Positions 59,409 to 64,000 of a stretch of 64,000 nucleotides of DNA are shown here, piece by piece. The notes beneath the pieces are model-generated. The model ran no database searches, had not been told where the DNA came from, and was given only the letters and a program-made list of their open reading frames with translations. How positions within the stretch are numbered: the stretch's first letter is position 1; each line of letters begins with the position of its first letter. Made by a program: the position numbers and the translations under genes. Source of the DNA: Bdellovibrionales bacterium (GTDB lineage Bacteria > Bdellovibrionota > Bdellovibrionia > Bdellovibrionales > JAKFYE01); the NCBI GenBank assembly GCA_021731045.1, contig JAKFYE010000015.1, forward strand, positions 79,058 to 143,057, given 5' to 3'.

Positions 59409-59434
59409 AACTCCCGATCATCGGGAGTTTTTTT
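59409..59434 (+). terminator. Rho-independent terminator
   Basis: aactcccgatcatcgggagttttttt. Confidence 0.85.
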
Positions 59435-59634
59435 AAATATCTTCGATATGTTCAAATCTTTAAATGCCTTTATAGCATACAAGTTGTTCTTAATTCAAAA
59501 CGATGAGGATGCCTTTTAATCATTTTTAAGTTTCTTCTTCATAATTTTGACGAACGTCCAGACGGTCCTAGGAAAAATCTAAAAAAATGCGTGAAGGTGC
59601 TGTGTTTTTGCTCGAGATTTCCTTATGCTTAGGT

Positions 59635-60225
59635 ATGAGAAAAAATATACTTACAATACTTGTGGCGATTCTATTAAGTTCAAATGCGTGGGCCGCACTT
59701 TCGCCCCTTGCTTTGAGTATTGTTCCCCCACTCCAATATCCGGCTTCTGATTATTCGATTACTGGTGCGCGGGTGAGTGCTCTGTGGGGACGGCATCGAG
59801 ATATTTATGGGATCGACATTGGCTTGCTCGGCAACATCACCGAACAAGATTTTGTAGGGATTGGCGTATCGGGACTCTTCAACGCGACGTACGGAACAAC
59901 AACAGTTTGGTTTTTACAAGCAGCATTGGGTATGAACTATAACAAGCAGAAAACCAATGTTTATGGCGTGCAAGTCGCAGCCGTAAATATTAATGAGGCG
60001 GCGTCTGCGATAGGTGGACTTCAGCTAGCACTAACCAATATCGGTGACCACACAACAATTTATGGGGCCCAAGTTGGTATCTACAACCGAGCTTTAACGG
60101 TTAATGGTTTTCAAATAGGCATTATCAACGTGACCGAGACTCTTCGCGGTATTCAGATCGGTCTTTTAAATTTTCAAAGCAAAGGCCTGTTTAAAGTTTC
60201 ACCAATTATAAATATCGGATTTTAA
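59635..60225 (+). CDS. Surface repeat-containing protein (LA_2272-type repeats)
   Basis: Signal peptide MRKNILTILVAILLSSNAWA; repeats YGVQVAAVNI / GGLQLALTNI / YGAQVGIYNR / NGFQIGIINV / RGIQIGLLNF. Confidence 0.7.
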   Translation: MRKNILTILVAILLSSNAWAALSPLALSIVPPLQYPASDYSITGARVSALWGRHRDIYGIDIGLLGNITEQDFVGIGVSGLFNATYGTTTVWFLQAALGMNYNKQKTNVYGVQVAAVNINEAASAIGGLQLALTNIGDHTTIYGAQVGIYNRALTVNGFQIGIINVTETLRGIQIGLLNFQSKGLFKVSPIINIGF

Positions 60226-60231
60226 ACTCGC

Positions 60232-60327
60232 CTAATAAATACCAAATTTATCGAGTGCCGACGTGCTGTTGGCTCCCCCGATCGCGCCGATTAGAAGAAC
60301 AAAAATAAAATTGAATGATTTTATCAT
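60232..60327 (-). CDS. 31-aa signal-peptide-like micro-ORF downstream of the heparinase-like gene
   Basis: MIKSFNFIFVLLIGAIGGANSTSALDKFGIY, starting just after the stop of 60329-62911. Confidence 0.35.
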   Translation of the reverse strand: MIKSFNFIFVLLIGAIGGANSTSALDKFGIY

Positions 60328-60328
60328 T

Positions 60329-62911
60329 TTAAATTCCCGTCACAATAATATTTGCTGATTCTGAAATCGTATATGAAAAACTAATTGCGCCAGAGTCTGT
60401 GGCTTTTTTCACAAAGCTTGATGTGGTAACGCCGCCAACTTTGACCTCTACACGATAATCACGCAGAGGCTGAAGATCGCTAATCACATCTCGATGCGCT
60501 CCTAAATAGCTCGTCACATAACTAACCGGGCTTTGAAGTTGATCTGCTTGTATAGCAAAGAGAACAACCCACGACTTTCCATTGACCGAAAGTTCTGCTC
60601 CTTCTGCATTACCATCAAGGCTTTTTATATATTGATGGGTAGACATATTGGCTTGAGATAAAGCCGTCGCTTGAAACACGTGTAAAAAACTATCCGCAAC
60701 CGTTCCCGTACTTGAAACTTGATAGTTCGTAGCAGAAATTCCGTCATACGTTATGTTTGCCAATACCGGCATAGGATTCGCCGGTACAAGTGACGACATA
60801 AAGAGTCGGCTACTACCCTTATCTATAACAAATTTATTTCCGTTTTGTACTGGTGGGCCACCAAAATTAATATTAAAAATTTTCTTTACGTTTGCCGTCG
60901 CAGTGAGCGCTTGATCGTGAACAATTAAAATCTCGGGTCGTAAATACACCGTGCTCCGTCGTGCGCGCACCACAGAATTACCCATATTTGTATGGGCCGC
61001 TTTATATGTCGCTGTAAAATCGGCTTCGGCATACGTATAGTCAGATTCGTCATCAAACTTTTGAATTCCCACAGAACCTGCCGCGGCCCAATACCCTTGC
61101 CCCGGAGGATAAACGCTATTCACTCCACCATCGTCAAAGCCAAGAGTGTTATGGTATGGCAATGTCTCCGTAAGCCCGTAGCCGCCAGAATTTACAATTA
61201 AATAATCTGTTCCCCGATTGAGCGTAATGTGTCCTTGATCCCGGTGTTGATGGCTATCAAAAATAGTTGTCGCGGCTAAACTCCACCAAACGGCGTTGGC
61301 GTCCCAATCTGAGCGAGCAATCAGTGGCCCAGTTGTTTGCGCTAAGTAGGACACAGAGAAATCTCTTTTATAATCTTTGACCGGCCCAACAACAGACTCT
61401 CCTAAATTAACTAAAAATTGTCGCGCATAACTCGACATCACGTGATCTGGAAATAAATTTATAAACACTTGCGCAATACTTTTAGGGGTCGAGATACTCG
61501 CCGGTAATGTTGACCAATCTCCCCCATCATAAAACGTATTCTGATCTGGCTTTACCTGATGAATTGTTGTAGGAATAAGATTGTTAAACCATGCGAGTGA
61601 CGTGATCAAGTCTTCGCCACACAAATCTCGCCACAAGACAAATGTTCCGAGAATATCGGCCGCCGACCCGCCTGCATATTGACCGTCTTGTGTCGATCCA
61701 CCTTCAAGATTTTTAAGTGCGGCTTGTGTTGCTAGAATCAAAGTCTTAGCCAACGCTTTTAACTCTTGAGCTCGGGGATTTTCATCGGCGGTGGCTAACG
61801 CCGTGTAGAGTGCCGGCAACAAATAACCTCGCGTATAGTAGTTATTCGTTGGACAGTTTGCGCAGTAAGCATTGGCGGCATACCAATCGAGCTCTTGATT
61901 TAATAGTGTGTAGTAACTTTTCTTTAAATGTGCGGGAAAATTTGGATGATCCCACAAAAGATCGTAACCATAAGCCAAGCCCACCATGAAAACGCGTGCA
62001 GGGTAACCAGGTCCATCTGGCTGAATGGCATTGAGACCACCCATTTTGTTTCCGGACTGTTCGTAGTTCAGAGAAACGTAGCGGGCATAGATGGCTTCGG
62101 TGCTCGAAGGTGCAGAATTAAAATTGAGTGCCGAATTTGTAATTGTGTATGTTGTATTCGTTTGAACCGTCGTCTGAGAGTTCGTGTAGCTGACGTAATA
62201 AGTTGCGCCTTCTGCCGGGTGAGGCAACCCTGGCTTCCAAACTAAAACGTAATTACCCAAGGTGTTGTGTCGATATTGATAGTCGACATTCGAAACCGGA
62301 TAGTCTGCATTGCCATTTGGAGAATTACTAATTTTTACAATACGAAAAAACTCAGAGAGTTTGTTTGGTGTAGCGCTTGAATAAACAAACGAAACGGTTT
62401 GGACATCGGCTTTATAAATTTGAACTTGCGTCGGATTAAGGGGCGGCATTGAGAGGTTAAATTGTCTGGTATTTCCGTTACCGACACCTACAAGTTCGGC
62501 ACTCTCGGGACCGCCATACATATTATCTAAGTACAGAACCCTCATAAGTCCCAACGCTTTTTTAGAATAAAAATCGGCTCGCAAGGGATCTTTTGTTTTC
62601 GTAATACGGTATGCGCGTGCATAAAACTCTAGAGCATTACGATAGTCCCAACCGGCATAACCTGGGTAAATGACTTTACCTAAATCCAAGTCGGCTTGGG
62701 TGATCATATTGTTATAAGCGGTCGGATCTTTACCTGCGGCCAACGCTTGTTGATCTGTAAAAAGTTTCGGATGGCCAGTATTAATCAATTCGAAGTTGCT
62801 TGATGAACTCATAGCAAACGGAGATTTTTTGAGGGGTTTAAACCCACCGGTACATGCAGAAAGAATCATGGCTACAAAGGTACTTCCGACAACGGCAGAG
62901 ATGATTCTCAC
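60329..62911 (-). CDS. Heparinase II/III-like polysaccharide-lyase lipoprotein
   Basis: Lipobox ILSACTGG; DSHQHRDQGHITLNRGTDYLIVNSGGYG typical of the heparinase II/III central motif. Confidence 0.7.
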   Translation of the reverse strand: MRIISAVVGSTFVAMILSACTGGFKPLKKSPFAMSSSSNFELINTGHPKLFTDQQALAAGKDPTAYNNMITQADLDLGKVIYPGYAGWDYRNALEFYARAYRITKTKDPLRADFYSKKALGLMRVLYLDNMYGGPESAELVGVGNGNTRQFNLSMPPLNPTQVQIYKADVQTVSFVYSSATPNKLSEFFRIVKISNSPNGNADYPVSNVDYQYRHNTLGNYVLVWKPGLPHPAEGATYYVSYTNSQTTVQTNTTYTITNSALNFNSAPSSTEAIYARYVSLNYEQSGNKMGGLNAIQPDGPGYPARVFMVGLAYGYDLLWDHPNFPAHLKKSYYTLLNQELDWYAANAYCANCPTNNYYTRGYLLPALYTALATADENPRAQELKALAKTLILATQAALKNLEGGSTQDGQYAGGSAADILGTFVLWRDLCGEDLITSLAWFNNLIPTTIHQVKPDQNTFYDGGDWSTLPASISTPKSIAQVFINLFPDHVMSSYARQFLVNLGESVVGPVKDYKRDFSVSYLAQTTGPLIARSDWDANAVWWSLAATTIFDSHQHRDQGHITLNRGTDYLIVNSGGYGLTETLPYHNTLGFDDGGVNSVYPPGQGYWAAAGSVGIQKFDDESDYTYAEADFTATYKAAHTNMGNSVVRARRSTVYLRPEILIVHDQALTATANVKKIFNINFGGPPVQNGNKFVIDKGSSRLFMSSLVPANPMPVLANITYDGISATNYQVSSTGTVADSFLHVFQATALSQANMSTHQYIKSLDGNAEGAELSVNGKSWVVLFAIQADQLQSPVSYVTSYLGAHRDVISDLQPLRDYRVEVKVGGVTTSSFVKKATDSGAISFSYTISESANIIVTGI

Positions 62912-63124
62912 TTTGGGACTCCACTCAAAAGTAAATTTTTAAAATCTACCAAGCTCAGTTTGTCGCAAACTAAGACATAAATATGTATCGGACTTTTTAC
63001 TGGATTCTTAATTGAAAGTCCTGCATTTAAGCCTGAAAATGTGAATAATTGCAGGATCTTGCCGCGATCGTGCGTCAAAGATATGTACAATAATTTAAAG
63101 TTTCAAAATAATTTAAATGACCGT

Positions 63125-63562
63125 TTATTCAGAAAAAACTTTTTTGCGATTCGACTTTTTTTCTTTTAGCTTTTTTTTGAATGTTCGCTTTCTCAATTTT
63201 GATGAGGCTGTTGGTTTTGTTGGTCGTCGCGCCTTTCTTGGCGTAAAGGCTTTTATCAAAAACGCTTCGAGTTTTTCAAAAACATCTCGACGGTTTTGAA
63301 CTTGATCGCGATAACGAGAGCTTGTGAGCAGCAGCTCACCTTTGAGAGTGATATGACTCGCAAGTTCTCTGCGAATCACATGCAACAACTCCCAAGGCAA
63401 CGACGATGTGTTGAGATCCCACCGCAACAAAACCTTGCTTTCAACTTTGTTGACATTCTGCCCACCAGCTCCCGAACTTCGAGAAAACGAAACCGTACAT
63501 TCAGATTCGATATGAGAGAGGACTTTACGAGCAGCTTCGAAAGCAAATTCTTTTGGTTCCAC
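63125..63562 (-). CDS. arfB: Alternative ribosome-rescue peptidyl-tRNA hydrolase
   Basis: SFSRSSGAGGQNVNKVESKVLLRWDL (GGQ motif) and basic C-terminal tail. Confidence 0.9.
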   Translation of the reverse strand: MEPKEFAFEAARKVLSHIESECTVSFSRSSGAGGQNVNKVESKVLLRWDLNTSSLPWELLHVIRRELASHITLKGELLLTSSRYRDQVQNRRDVFEKLEAFLIKAFTPRKARRPTKPTASSKLRKRTFKKKLKEKKSNRKKVFSE

Positions 63563-63690
63563 CTACAAAACGTACAATACTCTTTTTAAAGAGGCTTTGG
63601 GCGAAGCGTCATCGCAGTTGTCGCAAAACTAAGAGCAAATTGTATTGCACTTTCGACAACTTAAAACTATTTTTTGCCCTTCAAGATCCC

Positions 63691-63780
63691 GGAGGGGTGG
63701 CAGAGTGGTTGAATGCAACGGTCTTGAAAACCGTCAGGCTCGCAAGGGTCTCGTGAGTTCGAATCTCACCCCCTCCGCCA
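63691..63780 (+). tRNA. tRNA-Ser (anticodon TGA), CCA encoded
   Basis: ggagggg...cggtcttgaaaaccg...long variable arm...gttcgaatc...ccctccgcca. Confidence 0.97.
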
Positions 63781-64000
63781 TTAAAATTCAGTATCCAGAA
63801 TACGGTTAACGGTATCCCGGATACAGTACAGAATTCAGAATCAGAAATCAGCAGGTTGTAAATTGGGTTCTACGGTTCTACTCACTCGATGGTGGAAGTG
63901 TATCCAAAAGTTCAAACATCTTAAATATTTAGCAGCCGAAGTCTGTAGTTAATAAAGCTTCGAACTCCAAAAGATGAGTATTGTTCACCTTTTGCGAGGC

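Overview
A 64 kb, gene-dense, moderately AT-rich chromosomal window. Gene content looks Bdellovibrionota-like; that taxonomic call is inference from family content only. Most of it is housekeeping: mreB, AMP nucleosidase, glpD, exodeoxyribonuclease III, Xaa-Pro aminopeptidase, TlyA, a polyprenyl synthase, xseAB, PBP1A, uvrA, an ABC exporter, amgK-murU-anmK and nagZ (cell-wall recycling), a B12-riboswitch-controlled btuB-btuF-btuC-btuD-tonB locus, nrdB-nrdA, a hybrid histidine kinase, arfB and tRNA-Ser(TGA). Features recovered by eye that the ORF track does not show: a 6S RNA (ssrS) gene near 14.15-14.34 kb; a cobalamin riboswitch; a 45-aa basic small protein (43961-44098, minus); a 39-aa hydrophobic small ORF whose ribosome-binding site lies in a hairpin (14496-14615); a RAYT-type Y1 transposase flanked by inverted copies of a dispersed GGGGACGGAGCTC motif, with paired copies at 25.7 and 33.1 kb; two ~160-bp cruciform elements with near-perfect 38-42 bp arms; several -24/-12 (sigma-54) promoter candidates; and a zone of gene decay at 51.6-53.1 kb. 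The most interesting protein observation is a degenerate sigma-54 activator (26022-26975) that has lost Walker A, Walker B, GAFTGA and the HTH. It sits next to an intact activator and behind its own sigma-54-like promoter. No CRISPR array, prophage or classical defence island was seen.
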